Counted from the stretch's first letter, positions 11,427 through 23,596 are shown. The stretch is 64,000 nucleotides of DNA from Isoetes taiwanensis (GCA_021234155.1 JAJEKV010000017.1:9613525-9677524); one strand, 5' to 3'. Numbers and translations are program-made. Notes: generated by a model not told the origin, from the sequence alone.

Positions 11427-12780
11427 ATGCGACCCAATTTGAAGATGTGCTATCAGGCAAAAGTTGAACGTATGCTACAATCCACTCTTTGGGATGATGA
11501 CATATCTAGCTTCATGATATGTTATCGGCTGCTGCCAAGGAGGTGTTTATCTCCAAACGTGCTCAGAAAGGTTTCCCTTGTAAATCATGTTATGATCAGG
11601 CCTGCCAAGAAGCTAAGCTTGCATGGAAGATGAGTCAGACACATCTTAAAGATAAGTACAGAAAAGATTATAGACAAATAATAAGACAAAGGAAGCGGCA
11701 GTTCATCAAATCTAGACAGGAGGAGTTATGTCAGAAGTATGTTTCGGATCCAAAAAACTTTTGGAGCATGCTCAGAAAAAATAGACGCAATGAATTCCAT
11801 CTTTCTGCTGATGCTTTGTGGAAAATTGTATATGCCTTATATCATCACCCAGCCTTATCTAGTGACATCGAGCAGCCCCTAAGAGCAAACCTGGTAATCA
11901 CAGCAGAGGAAGTCGCAGAAGGCATATCTCGTTTGGAAAATCGTAAAGCAAGAGACACCCAAGGCTTATGCGCTGAGCATCTTAAATGGGCTGGTCCGAA
12001 GCTTCATCCCATTATGGCTGAGTTGCTTACAAAAGCACTCAAGCATGGATTTCCTCTAGCACGATGAGTTAATCGGGTGGTTCCATTACACAAGGATGGT
12101 ACTATCAATGAGATTAATAACTACAGAACCATTTTGGTGAGTAGTTTGATACCAAAACTCCTGGCATCTGGAGGATAAGCATTTGGGATGAGGTCAATGA
12201 CAAAGGGGCCGAATCACAGGTCGAATTTAGATCCGGGTGGTCTACCTTAGACCATTTATAGGTCTTGAAGGCAATTTTTGATACGGTGAAAGGGACAAAG
12301 AAGCCAGTATATGTCGCCTTTGTTGATTTTAAAAAGGTCTTTAATAGAGTGACTAAATCTCATCTATGGGCCAGATTGGAAAAACTCAATGTTTTGCAAC
12401 AATTGAAAGAGGCAGTACAGGTCTTATACGAAAAGGTATTGATACAGTTATCATTTCCTCTATCACTAGAAAATTTGGAGTATGTCGATAGTAACATTGG
12501 ATTTAAACAAGGTTGCCCAATGTCTCCTACCTTGTTTAAGTTATTCATTGATGGTCTTGAGGAATGGTTACATGATAGTTGCCTTGGTGGTACTGCGCTC
12601 TATGTATGCAGATGATGTTGTCATTTTTGCTCGTTCCCCAGAATACATGCAATGTCATTTGGTGGGGCTCGCTCACTTTTGTGACTCCACTGGGATGCAA
12701 GAGAACTTAGAGAAAACCAACATGATGATAGTAGGGGCACTCAAACAAGAAAGCTCTTTCAGAAGATAATCTAGTAAGTA
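11427..12780 (+). pseudogene. LINE A ORF2, linker and reverse transcriptase
   Basis: The linker (PKNFWSMLRK) and the palm entry SRLENRKARDTQGLCAEHLK lead into the RT. Recognisable motifs are VAFVDFKKVFNRV (motif A region), FKQGCPMSPTLFKLFIDGLE (fingers/palm) and YADDVVIFARS (motif C) at about 12605. The catalytic YADD survives, but frameshifts near 12070, 12150, 12600 and 12770 break the gene. Confidence 0.85.
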
Positions 12781-13870
12781 CATGTGATTCTTATAAATAT
12801 TTAGGGCTGATTTTTTATAGGAATCATAGGTGGAACATATGCATTAATCAGAGGATTGATGGGGGTCATAAGGTTCTTTATGCCATACAGAGTTTATGTA
12901 GGGAAGCTAATTTATGGGCATGGACACTTAAAAAGAGATTGTTTGATTCATTGGTGCAAAGTGTCGTATTGTATGGCAGTGAGATTTGGGGGCCTAGTCT
13001 TCCACAGGGATTATGGAAGGATATCGAGCAGATCCTAAAGAAATTTATTAGATTGGAATTGGGGGTTAAAGCTCAGACCCCATATCAGATGATATTGACA
13101 GAATGCGGTCTTCTACCTCTAGAAGGAGAAGCCATGTTAAGATGCATTCGATATTTAAAAAGGATAATTAATGTAGATGAGAATCAACTTCCTCATAAGT
13201 CTTTTCTAGCTAATAGAGATAAAGGTTGGTTCCATGACGTAATTAGATGGCTTAGGAGATGGAACATTCAGTGGGATGAAGCAATTCTAGTTGAGAAAAA
13301 CCTGAGACAATGGCTTTACACTAAGGTCCAAAGAAGATGTGAACATAGCCGAAGACGAAAATACAGGCAACACATGAATCTTGAATTGGAAGCTGCCAAG
13401 TATCTGGAAGACAATATCTTAATAAAGAAAAGACATGCCCTTGGTAGAATTCGTCTCAGCTCGCACCATTTGGTGTTGAAACAGGACAATGGGGGCATGT
13501 TATACCTAGGACAGAAAGGTATTGTAAAGTGTGTGGAGGAGAATAGGTAGAAGATGAAGCACATACACTACTCAGGTGTAGTGCATACCACTTACTGCGG
13601 GAGCAGCATGGACCCAAGCTGAAAATCAGCATGGACCCAAGCTGAAAATCTCCAGACCTTTTTCTCCATGGGAGGAGAGAAAATTGGAGCATATTTATTA
13701 GAACTTTTGCAATATAGAGAGGTTTGTTTAAAAAGACTGAATAGTATTTTAGAAGATGATGATATGTTGAGTGAGAGTGATGAGCAAGATGAGGACTCTG
13801 AGACTCGTTTGCTCTTTTATGATTGTGTATACTTTACTTGTCTTTAGGCCTTTGAGGCCTCCCCAACGTT
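12781..13870 (+). pseudogene. LINE A ORF2 C-terminal part with zinc knuckle
   Basis: A frame of 203 codons (12939-13550) holds the conserved downstream block (LVQSVVLYGSEIWGPSLPQG, then LELGVKAQTPYQMILTECG). It ends in YCKVCGGE, a stop, and VEDEAHTLLRC. The CxxC...H(x4)C pattern is the zinc knuckle common to all four copies here. About 150 bp of 3' untranslated region, with the hairpin AGGCCTTTGAGGCCT, leads to the (TC)n tail. Confidence 0.8.
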
Positions 13871-13875
13871 AATAC

Positions 13876-13878
<3 letters not shown>

Positions 13879-13962
<84 letters not shown>
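13879..13962 (+). repeat. (TC)n tract, tail of LINE A
   Basis: About 42 uninterrupted TC dinucleotides directly follow ACGTTAATACACT at the end of LINE A. LINE copy B begins at the last dinucleotide. Confidence 0.95.
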
Positions 13963-13969
<7 letters not shown>

Positions 13970-14394
13970 CAACAAAAAAATGTTTTGCCTACAATAGAAA
14001 AGCTAAGGGGCTGCCTTGTAATAGTTGGGTTGATGCAGATTGTAAAGCCGCACGAAGAGTATATCAGATGGCAAAGAAAGAGGATAAGAAGATGAGGCAG
14101 AGGGAATACACAACCCTAATCAGAAAAAAGAAAAGGAAATTCCTAAAGGAAAGGCAAGAAAAGTATGTTCATGAGCTCCTTACAGAACCAAAGTCATTTT
14201 GGAGAAGGATGAAGAAGGGATCACCTGATACGCTGGGAATCAGTGTCACGGAACCGTGGCAACATGTGCGAAACCTTTACCAACAAACAGGGGTAGAGTC
14301 AAACAGCAAGTGTTTGGGCCTATAATATCCGAGGAGGATGTTACTATAGGACTAAATAAGCTTGCAAACAGTAAAGCGGCCAGGTGGAGTAGTG
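13963..14394 (+). pseudogene. LINE copy B, left part (ORF2 linker)
   Basis: The frame (MDATKKCFAYNRKAKGLPCN, then EREYTTLIRKKKRKFLKERQ-like residues, then LLTEPKSFWRRMKKG) aligns with the linker of copy A (SDPKNFWSMLRK) and copy D (LTDPFRFWKRLKQG). The copy is 5'-truncated exactly at the (TC)n tail of LINE A. It continues in another frame to GLNKLANSKAA and is then cut by the 12.1-kb insertion. The rest of copy B resumes at about 26538. Confidence 0.8.
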
Positions 14395-14430
14395 GGTGTA
14401 AAATCGCTAGTGGGGTACAACTTTTGGCGA
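14395..14430 (+). repeat. Left terminal inverted repeat
   Basis: GGGTGTAAAATCGCTAGTGG here pairs imperfectly with the right end at about 26505-26537. Just inside it is the perfect palindrome AGCACTTTAAGTGCT (14439-14453). Confidence 0.6.
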
Positions 14431-14448
14431 AGCGTTTAAGCACTTTAA

Positions 14449-14904
14449 GTGCTGAAACTCGCGGACGTCGAAGCCCGTCACACCCTTCTCCCTCCTTTTC
14501 CCCTGGGCGCGAAAACTCAGATCAGTGTTTCACTGTTGATGATGGAAGCATGGAGCGCGGATGATTTTCACAGCATCAGAGGTCTGTGCAATTCGGGGGT
14601 GAAGCCCCACGAGGAAGAAACTTGGTTGGAAAATAATGTCACGGATCGAGATTGGGATTCTGTTTGGACAAAGAAGTTGAACAAGGGAAAGATAAAATGG
14701 CACTGTGCAAAGGAGCATCTTCAAGAGAAGTTGGAAATACTCTGCCGAAAAATCTACAAGAATTGTCACAACAAAGAAGTAAGAAAGCAACTGGCCCTTG
14801 CTTTTGTGTTTGAAAATTGCACTAGATCAATAGTTGCACCTGAGGAACACAAAGTAAAACCGGGTCGCATTTCTTTGGCAATGCCAAAGATACCACAACA
14901 ATAG
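14449..14904 (+). CDS. Unidentified ORF in the 12.1-kb element
   Basis: An uninterrupted 151-codon frame, rich in Lys, Glu and Trp in its middle (ETWLENNVTDRDWDSVWTKK, then LQEKLEILCRKIYKNCHNKE). No signal peptide, membrane segment or metal-binding motif is evident. I do not recognise a family. It sits just inside the left terminal repeat and may be an accessory protein of the element or a captured exon; a chance frame is also possible. Confidence 0.35.
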   Translation: MLKLADVEARHTLLPPFPLGAKTQISVSLLMMEAWSADDFHSIRGLCNSGVKPHEEETWLENNVTDRDWDSVWTKKLNKGKIKWHCAKEHLQEKLEILCRKIYKNCHNKEVRKQLALAFVFENCTRSIVAPEEHKVKPGRISLAMPKIPQQ

Positions 14905-15120
14905 ACAAGTAAAAACAGAGGCAGATGTTGTAGCACATGTTAGGAAAATGAAATGAAGGCAAAGCCAAAGGTGGCAAACTGGATCAAATGAGATCGGTGC
15001 ATGTGATGAAAACATAAAACCTTAGAGAATGCTGCGATGTGAGATTGGAAAATCAGTTTTACTTATCACAAAGAATCTGGAAGCAAAGAGGGAAGTGAGC
15101 CGAAAGGCAATGAGAAGGCC

Positions 15121-16300
15121 TCGAATTACGAGAAAATGATGTTGGAAGAGGTCGAGAACAGTTTAAGACAGCCACAAATGATTTGGCTACAAAACGGGGA
15201 GGAGTTCAAGCTTAATCCAAACCGTGAGTTGGAGGCGAAATTAAAGATTTGGAGCGATCCGTCCGGATGGAAACTTGGCACGAGGAACAAGGTACAAAAA
15301 GCACAACCCTACATCCGTTAATGAGCGAGGTCAAATGTAAAATCAAACTTGAGGAGGAGCTAAAAGTTCTCGAAGAAGAACAGAGAGTTCTCGCATTTCT
15401 ACATAAACAATTTGTGGAAGTTTGAAAATGGATACTCCCGCAACATTTAGCATCTCTACTATTATACGAGATAAGTTGTTAGTGCAAGATCAATTTTATA
15501 CATGTTCAAAGATGTGGTCGGAATTCACTAAAGCTTACGGGTTAAGTTTAGCAATCGAATTGCCAACATGAGTATCATATAGCTTGTTGTTCATTGTTGA
15601 GAGGAGGACAATGTATTCATGGTTGCCCCGAAAGGTGCGGTGGGTGTATTTGACGAGCTAGGTTTTGGCCATCTTGCAGGTGCTTCAAATAGTACACCAA
15701 AAAGGATGTGTTAATCCGGCCCGCAATTGAGGTCCCACCCCTCTGTGGTTCAAAGAAGGACAATGGTGCCATTTGAAGATGCACTACACCCGCAAAGTCC
15801 TATAGGAGTCTGATCAATTGTGACCGATTTGAATGCAAATGCCAGAACCACCACCACCAGTCCAAGAAGCTGTCCAAGAAGCTATAGAAGAAGCTGTAAA
15901 CACAGCACCAGTTGTAAATACAGCACCAGTTGTGGAAAAAACAACAAACCCGATTGTACACACTGAAGCACCTAAGGAAGTTGAGGGAGTAATTCCATCG
16001 GATGAGGGCAACTTGGGTGAATATTTGCCAAAAGAAAAGGGCAGAAGAACAAAGAGGAGTAAGCCGGAGGATAGCAAAGAAGTTGTTGGGGCTACAAGAA
16101 AGAGAACAAGAAGTAGCTATGCTAAAGATGCGAGGAAGCGATCTCAATCATGACACCACACCTATCGAAGTGTGTTCTGAAGAAAATACAGAATCAGGCC
16201 CTCAAGTTTCAGGTGAGCCTGATCTTCAACAAGTGATTGATGCCCTTAATAATCCTGGAAAGTCAGTGTGGAAATTGCTGGCCAAGAAGGCCACAACTTA
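15121..16300 (+). pseudogene. Unidentified coding remnants, charged and repetitive
   Basis: Several short frames look coding in composition. One has NSLRQPQMIWLQNGEEFKLN (15136-15321). A Pro/Glu-rich frame (15833-16153) has internal repeats VQEAVQEAIEEAV and NTAPVVNTAPVV and then basic nuclear-signal-like runs (KGRRTKRSKP, TRKRTRSS). A following frame (16002-16301) ends DALNNPGKSVWKLLAKK. They lie upstream of the HAD-like domain and may be its N-terminal exons. No family is recognised. Confidence 0.35.
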
Positions 16301-16471
16301 GTGTTGCTTAAAACATTGAATATTATTGATTTTCTTTTGTTGCATTCACTGTAGGATTACCAGTTGATTACGTAGGGTCGAGAATCCTGGCTTTGTTGAT
16401 ACGTAAAGGGTTCCACATTCAACCCATTTTTCATTTTCATCTTCATCTATTTATTCATGTAGTAATTCCTG

Positions 16472-17228
16472 TTGTGTAGGTATTCAGGATGTTCCAACGT
16501 ACTAAATATTGATTTGGCAGCAAAAGATAAACTCATTGTCTTGGATTTAAATGGTGTGTTGGTAAAAACATTTGGTGCAAATGAACACATACGCTTGGAA
16601 TCAGGATTGACAATGACATACACTAGCAGAAAGAAAGTGATATTCGCACTGTAAGCGTTGTTCTTCTTGAAGACTTTGTTACGAAGTGTTGTGTTGGTAT
16701 ATGGTCATCAATGCAACTCTCTAATGTGGAAGATGTCTTTGCAAGTACTATGTCAGATTTGAGGGACGATTTCTATTTGTATGGGGACGGGGAAAAATGT
16801 GTGAAGACCGCCACCACCCTAACAAACCTGGCTGTCCAGTCATGATGAAGCCACTTGGGAAAATATATGAGTCATACCCAAGATTCAAAGGTAAGACTTT
16901 GCTTCTTGATGATTCATTATACAAGTCTTACCTTAGCAGTCCCTGGAAACTTCTGCTAGTACCTGCATTCAAGATGGATGTCTATGAGGAAGTGCTAACA
17001 GTACTCACCCCAAAGATAGAAGAAATACTGCAGGCCAAGACTGAGGAAAAAATGAAGTCACTGGTGAAGAACACACACAGATACAAGCCCTGGCCTAAGA
17101 CAGATAGACAGATTATGAAGCTATGCTTGGAAAGACTTTCTGGAAAACAATTGCAGTTCTGCAGGTTTGTGAATGAGGAATTGGAGAAGGTTTATGGTGA
17201 TGAACTTTGTCATTCTCCAATACTGTGA
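16472..17228 (+). pseudogene. HAD-superfamily / FCP1-type phosphatase domain, broken
   Basis: Three frames together cover a plant FCP1-homology (CTD-phosphatase/TIM50-like) domain. Motif I is KDKLIVLDLNGVLV (16520-16560), followed by the central CVGIWSSMQLSNVEDVF (about 16690-16735) and the late motif GKTLLLDDSLYKSY (16895-16930), then a helical tail. Active members carry DxDx(T/V) in motif I; here the second Asp is Asn (DLNGV), as in some plant relatives of doubtful activity. Frame changes at about 16652 and 16795 could be introns or frameshifts. It lies in the 12.1-kb element, upstream of the Helitron, and may be transposon cargo. Confidence 0.6.
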
Positions 17229-17341
17229 TTAAGCCTGAGACATTTATGATTATTGGCCTGATTGTCATTTATTTAGGCCAAGGAATCCTACACTTTTCAT
17301 GTACCATCTTTATCTTAATTTAAGAATGTTTTTGCTATCTA

Positions 17342-17503
17342 TCTATATATAATAATAAAGCCATTTTAGGATAGTTTGTGCGCATTCTGGGCCATTGATT
17401 TTGCTATTTTATTTTTATCCGTCTATATATATAATAATAAAGCCATTTTAGGATAGTTTGTGCGCATTCTGGGCCATTGATTTTGCTATTTTATTTTTAT
17501 CCG
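17342..17503 (+). repeat. Tandemly duplicated Helitron 5' terminus, 80-82 bp x 2
   Basis: The terminal unit starting TCTATATATAATAATAAAG and including CCATTTTAGGATAGTTTGTG, then GCGCATTCTGGGCCATTGAT, occurs at 17342-17421 and 17422-17503. The second copy has one extra TA. The first is preceded by A and the second by G. Confidence 0.85.
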
Positions 17504-17507
17504 TCAG

Positions 17508-17888
17508 ATGCGGCAGTTATTTTATCCCCTTCGATTTTTTTCACTATTTTATTTTGATACAAAGCAAAGAAGATTGGGAATGTCCGTTCGGACGGATATC
17601 CCACCCCATGCATTTCTTCCTCACAAACACAGGGGGCAAGATGTGATCCATTATTACGTGCGGTTGTGCAAAGGACGATTGTGCATGCCTTTCATTGCAC
17701 AGATGAAGAATCCATGGAATAGCTTTTTGTATGAATATTTATTCCAAAGGCTTGATGCAATGCCAGGTTACCTCTTAACTCTGGCATTCTATGGTTGCTC
17801 GACTATCTCAGATAAAGAAGGGGTTGTCATCACACTAAAGAGCATGCCAGAGATCTTAGAAGTCGTGATTAGTCTTCAATATGCATAA
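17508..17888 (+). CDS. Unidentified ORF in the Helitron
   Basis: A frame of up to 126 codons follows the Helitron 5' terminus (GMSVRTDIPPHAFLPHKHRG, then MPGYLLTLAFYGCS). The downstream sequence to about 18000 (KNMDGRWTGIGNLENILLSS) may continue it in another frame up to a splice-like boundary. No family is recognised; it is probably a third captured gene fragment. Confidence 0.35.
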   Translation: MRQLFYPLRFFSLFYFDTKQRRLGMSVRTDIPPHAFLPHKHRGQDVIHYYVRLCKGRLCMPFIAQMKNPWNSFLYEYLFQRLDAMPGYLLTLAFYGCSTISDKEGVVITLKSMPEILEVVISLQYA

Positions 17889-18647
17889 GGAGATGAAGTA
17901 AATTATTTCGTAAATGCAAAAGAAACTGCCGTCGCCAAGAATATGGATGGTCGCTGGACTGGAATCGGAAACCTAGAAAATATTCTGCTTTCTTCAAGGT
18001 AAAGTTATCTTCCTTTCTTAAATGTGTAGATATTCTATACAGGTAACAAAATTGATGGGTTAGCCTTATAAGACTGTTTCAAATTCGTAGGGTGTTTACA
18101 TTCCATGAAAATGGAGGTTAATAATTCAAGAATGCTTGCTTTGAGATGGGTCTGGCAGTAAAGAAACACCGCAGCCAGACTTGCATGGTGGAGATCCGGC
18201 AGCTGGATATGGAGGATGAGTTTTCTGTTTAGGGTTTATTTTCTCTGGCATAGAGTATACAGTTAATATAAAGTCATGCATGGAGTTAGATGTAAATTGC
18301 GGAGCTATGTGAAATGTTAATGCATTAGATGTAGATTGTGAAGCTATTTGAAATGTTAGTGCGTGAGCAAATGGCTCCACCCCCTGTGATAATTCAGGGG
18401 ATGCTCTTTCATAACCTTAGGCCAAGCGTATGATACAAGTTATGTGATTTGTTTTCATACAAGTTAGACATCACTTAGCTCAACATATAAAATGACGACT
18501 GCTCAAGATTACACATTTGTAATTCAAGTTTATGCTGTTGTGATTTAAGAACGATAGATTTATGTTCGTATTGTTCTCATATTTCCAGCCATATGTACTT
18601 CTTACCATTGCTATGTGCTTCTGATGGATTCTTATTCTTTTCATTAG

Positions 18648-19173
<526 letters not shown>

Positions 19174-19369
19174 GTAGAATCTTCAACTGATAAATAGATG
19201 GTTGGTACGAATCTTCAAATATTCTAGAAACGGCTTGCTTTCTTCAAGCTAAACCTTTTCTTTCAATGTTGGCGAGCTCCAGGCTGGGACAAGATTCATA
19301 AAGGAATACCAGTTACACTGTGCCTCAGACTATCTCATCATTGTCATATTGGGGTGATATGCCGCTGTA

Positions 19370-20790
19370 GTTTCTTGGGCAGTAATGATTGCAGGATATG
19401 CAAAATCCAAAAACTTGGAAAAAGCACACAGACTACTTGAGAGGTCTCCAAATCGAAATGTGGTGTCCTGGGGTGCAGTGATTGACGGATATGTTCAGCA
19501 TGATGAAAACGTTGCTGCATTGAAATGCTTTGCCTGACAACCTTATCTACACAAGCATCTTAAAAGCACGTGGCAACATTGGAGTTATAGGACAAGGCCG
19601 CTGCATACATGAGCAAATACTTGAAAGTGGGATCCATTTGGATGTTTTTGTGAAAACTACACTTGTAGATATGTATGCCAAATATGGTGTCTTAGAGGAA
19701 GCACTTAAGGTTTTTGAAAGAGCATTAAACCGGGATGTCGCAATGTGCAGTGCAATGATTGATGGTTACACCCAATGTGGGCAAGGCCATCTAGCAATAG
19801 AGTGTTATCATGACTTTCAGCAAGAAGGCATAAAGCCAGATAGGATAATATTTCGCTTGTGGCCATAAGCCAGGGCAGAAGGATCCATGAGCAGATAATT
19901 GGAATTGGTCTGCACTTAGATCTTGTCATATGTAACACTCTTATTGATATGTATGCAAAACTTGGGAACTTGGAGGAGGCACATAAGTGTCAAATAGGGA
20001 TGTGGTTTCATGGAATGCCATAATTGCATGTCACTGCCAGCATGGCAAAGGCAGCATTGCACTTGACTATTTTAAAGAAATGCAGCACAAAGGCATTCAC
20101 CCAAATGATGTTACATTTACGACAATATTAAAAGCATGTTGAGATATTGCAGCTTTAGATCTAGGAAGGGAAATCCATGAACAGGTCAGAAGACGTGGTT
20201 TAGAGTCTGATATTTTTATGGGGACAACTATTGTCGATATGTATGCTAATTGTGGGGGCTTAGAGACTGCAAGGACAATATTTGATTTACTGCCAAATCG
20301 AAATGTGGTGGCATGGAATGCAATGATCGCTGCATATTCTCAAAATGGAGATGCTAAATTGGTTGTGCAGTGTCTCAAGGAGATGCAATCTAATGGTATC
20401 AGTCCATATGACGTGATATTTATTGGCATCCTTAATGCATGTAGTAATGCAGGCCTTGTAGACGAAGGACGCCAATTTTATAAAGCAATAGAAAACTACT
20501 CCATAACACCATGCACACTTCACTATAATCGTATGACTGATCTTCTTAGCCATTCTGGACGGTTTATTGAAGCAGAGAATTTAATTCAAGCTACTGTTCA
20601 ACCCAATATTTCTGCTTGGAGATCATTGCTTAGTGCTTGCAGAACGCACGGTAATATGAACTTGGGAAGACAGTGTTTTAAGGAGATTGTTTGTTTAGAT
20701 TCTGATTGCGCTGCAGAGTATATGCTCATTTCTAACATGTATGCTACCAGTAGTGTCAGTAGTGTCAGTCTAAAAGCATTATGTGCTTGA
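19370..20790 (+). pseudogene. Captured pentatricopeptide-repeat (PPR) gene fragment
   Basis: Successive PLS-class repeats are readable in shifting frames: NRNVVSWGAVIDGYVQHDEN (about 19455), VFVKTTLVDMYAKYGVLEEA (about 19645), LVICNTLIDMYAKLGNLEEA (about 19923), and an open stretch 20218-20790 with NVVAWNAMIAAYSQNGDAKL, GILNACSNAGLVDEG and an E-motif-like end. PPR proteins bind organellar RNA, one base per repeat. No start, transit peptide or DYW domain is present. Stops at about 19536, 19866 and 20140 show it is a dead fragment inside the Helitron. Confidence 0.85.
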
Positions 20791-20799
20791 TCTTGTCAT

Positions 20800-21772
20800 C
20801 TGCTGAAACAAATTACAGTTAATTCCAGGACACAATTGTCCTAGGTGCAGCAATAGCCACAAATATCGTCATATGAAACTTCATTTGGATTCTGCTTCTA
20901 CTTGCGCGAAGGTATGTTCATCTAATAGATTTTCAAAGCAGGCATTTGGTGTTATATGCCCAAACAAAATAAATCAAACTCATGTAGTACAACCTATATG
21001 AATCTCAAGTGACATATCAAAACTGACAGACTTCTTTGATGGCTTATCAAAACACGTCGTAAAAATCAAGAACCATCTTCATCATTGAACAAAAATACCC
21101 AAAGCCAAGTTCAAAATTTTAAAGCATGCATTTGGTGTGGTATAATATTCGAGACAAAAATTGACTTAGTAATAGTAAAGAAAAACAAATCGCATGCCTG
21201 TATGCTGTATGGCCAAAGAAATCAAACTCATACAGTAAAACTTATACGAATCTCAAATAATATAATCTCAAAATTGGCATACGAATCTCAAATAATATAA
21301 TCTCAAAATTGGCAGACTTCTTTGACAGCTACACCAAAACACGCCCTAAAAAAAAAAAAACAATGGACGTAACCACATCAAGTAGCAATTATTGTTTATT
21401 TAGATATCTACTTCTAAGTAGCAACAATTACGACAAAGCAAGAAATATATTCCATTTCAATTATAACATTTGATTAAACAACAATATAAGTCCATGTGTG
21501 CCAATAATATACTTGGCGAATTGATGTCTTTTTAAGCAATAATAATATATTCCATTTCAATTATAACATTTGTTTAAACAACAATATAAGTCCATGTGTG
21601 CCAATAATATGCTTGGCGAATTGATGTCTTTTTAAGCAATAATAGTGAAGGGACGTGGTCTCTTATCTTTATTTTCTTTATAAAATCCATTACCTTTTTT
21701 AACATGGACCCAAGATATGCCCAATGATGTTCTCAAGAATTTATTAATTTTTGAACTTATGCTTGACGAAAA
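20800..21772. repeat. Repeat-rich 3' part of the Helitron
   Basis: A diverged direct repeat runs over about 20970-21070 and 21220-21350 (shared GACTTCTTTGA and CAAAACACG). A 35-bp unit (ACGAATCTCAAATAATATAA) is doubled at about 21246-21315. A unit of about 94 bp (ATATTCCATTTCAATTATAA, then GTCCATGTGTGCCAATAATA) is doubled at about 21447-21640. No gene is seen. Confidence 0.75.
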
Positions 21773-21800
21773 GCCCAGCAACGCTGGGCAATTTTTCTAG
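21773..21800 (+). other. Helitron 3' hairpin and CTAG terminus
   Basis: A seven-base-pair stem GCCCAGC / GCTGGGC with loop AAC is followed by AATTTTT and CTAG. This is the rolling-circle termination signal of Helitrons. Confidence 0.85.
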
Positions 21801-21854
21801 TATTGTATATATAGTTCAATGCAGACTTGTCTATAAGTTTTTGCTATATTGTTT

Positions 21855-22150
21855 ATATCTACTTCAATGCTGACTGCAAGGGATGCTTAAAACTTATCAA
21901 GTGCTTAAAAAAAAATTGCCTGCAAGTGCTAGTCTGGTATGAGTCTTAATGGCAGATACTGCTTACTGTCATGCAGTGACAGTTACTAAGTATGTAGTTG
22001 CTTAACGCTAGCAGAAGAGTTAATATCATCAACTGCTTACTGTCATGCAGTTAAGGTAAGTGCTCGTGTGTTCCAGTGCTTACTCACAAGCACTGCTGAA
22101 ACTAATTAAAGTGCTTACTGTTTGAGCTAGAGCACTGTTACATTCAAGCA
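21855..22150. repeat. Cluster of AGTGCTTA-type motifs
   Basis: The motif GTGCTTA, or close variants, occurs about eight times in 300 bp (for example AAGTGCTTAAA, CTGCTTACTGTCATGCAGT twice, CAGTGCTTACTCACAAGCACT). The same core sits in the palindrome just inside the left end of the 12.1-kb element and next to its right end. It may be a subterminal transposase-binding repeat. Confidence 0.5.
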
Positions 22151-22424
22151 GAATATGGATTGTACCTGCATGGATAATAGAAGTAAGAACATCAAATGAA
22201 TTCATTCTTTACATAATAGAAAAAACAAAATGTGATGCTGAAAAGAAGTAGATGAGACAAAAACTTCATATATTTGATAGACGAAAAGAACATTTGATAG
22301 AGAAAGAAAATGACAAACAAAGAACAAAAAACAAAGAACGAAAAGAACATTTGATAGAAAGTGGTAGAGACAAAAAAAAATTTATATTAACAAAATATTT
22401 TACAAAAAAAAAGGCCTTCAGGCC

Positions 22425-22475
22425 AGTGTCTTCAGGGGGGTGTCTTCAGGGGGTGTCTTCAGGGGCTTTCTGGCT
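22425..22475. repeat. Short tandem repeat GTGTCTTCAGGGG x 3
   Basis: Three consecutive copies of a 15-17 bp unit, GTGTCTTCAGGGGG, lie just before a CT-rich tract. Confidence 0.8.
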
Positions 22476-22557
22476 CACTCCACACATTCTCCTCCAATTC
22501 CCACCTCCCTCGCCTCTTGGTGGGGGCTCTTCAGAATAACGACTCTCGAAAAATTTT

Positions 22558-22735
22558 TTTTTCTTCTTCTTCATCTTCCTCTTCCTCTTCCTCTTCCTCT
22601 TCCTCTTCCTCTTCCTCTTCCTCTTCCTCTTCATCCTCCTCTTCCTCTTCATCCTCCTCTTCCTCAGAATTCTCCTCCTCTTCTTCTTCTTCAGAATTCT
22701 CCACTTCCTGCTCCACTTCCTGCTCGACTTCTGTA
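22558..22735. repeat. (TCTTCC)n / (TCC)n simple repeat
   Basis: A nearly pure hexanucleotide repeat CTTCCT runs over about 22558-22680 and decays into TTC/TCC triplets. It would read as poly-Ser on the plus strand and poly-Glu on the minus strand, so long frames crossing it are not evidence of genes. Confidence 0.9.
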
Positions 22736-23596
22736 AACAAAAAAATCATCAATGTTAGAACAAAAGAAAAACAAAACAAAAAAAAATTGCAAAACAAAAT
22801 AATACCTTCTTCTTCCTCTCGGTCTTGATTATGCATTTGTAGAAACGGGACGAACCGCTCGAAAAAGTAGGCGTTCTCAGTATGTGCGGGCCGGCGTCAG
22901 ATCTTCGTGCACCGCTTAAGCACATACTCTGGTGCTTGATTTCCGCTGCATGCAGAGGCCATTGCAAAAGAGTTTGGGCAAGATGCCGTTGCAGAGGCGT
23001 AAGAAGAGGATTTGGGCGGAAGCGTGAGGGCGTAAGAAGAGCTTAAATCTTATGATTAGGGGCCTAGTGCTTAAATCCTATGCTTAGGCGCGTCAGTGTA
23101 CGAAAAACCTCACACGCGCCAGAACTATTAATTCGTAACTAGGCTTAAATATTTCATATGGCCATTGGAATTGACACATGTCACATCGAGGAAATGCCTT
23201 GACAATATAAATTTGCCAAGAATGTTGGGATAGTAATGGTACCAAAATAAATAATTGAATGTTATTCCAATGTCACAAATGTACATTCTTAAACAACAAT
23301 TCAATCTTCATTTCGAAGTACGTGTCCATGCACACCACCCTTGTGCATCCTCACTATTATTAATATATATACAAATGTGTGCTTACGTGCTTAGGTGCTG
23401 GAACAACAAATCACTTGCAAAGAATTACATCAATTTGGTTAAGTGTCAAAGAATTACAATGTTATTGGGAGACTGGCCATAATTTTTTCATGGGTCTCCT
23501 GTGAAATTTTGTACATGTCTGTGCCTTCTATTTTGTCCATATCAATTTTAGGATATCTTACCACATGATAACAATTGTAAATAAATGTAAATCTAC

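Larger units (their letters stand above)
9780..13962 (+). mobile_element. LINE copy A, near full-length non-LTR retrotransposon
   Basis: The layout is a TC-rich leader (about 9780-9925), an ORF1-like region, ORF2 endonuclease, reverse transcriptase, a C-terminal zinc knuckle and a 3' end of (TC)n at 13879-13962. All frames are interrupted, so the copy is dead. It is a different subfamily from copies B and C, judged by its protein sequence and a different 3' hairpin. The (TC)n tail replaces the usual poly(A). The clade cannot be fixed by eye. Confidence 0.85.

Noticed and set aside
14449-14904. Ulp1 protease or CACTA accessory gene
   Set aside because: No His-Asp-Cys triad pattern is visible, and the element ends are not CACTA...TAGTG.
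22440-22836. Poly-Ser and poly-Glu/Lys frames
   Set aside because: They are translations of the TCTTCC simple repeat in different frames, not proteins.
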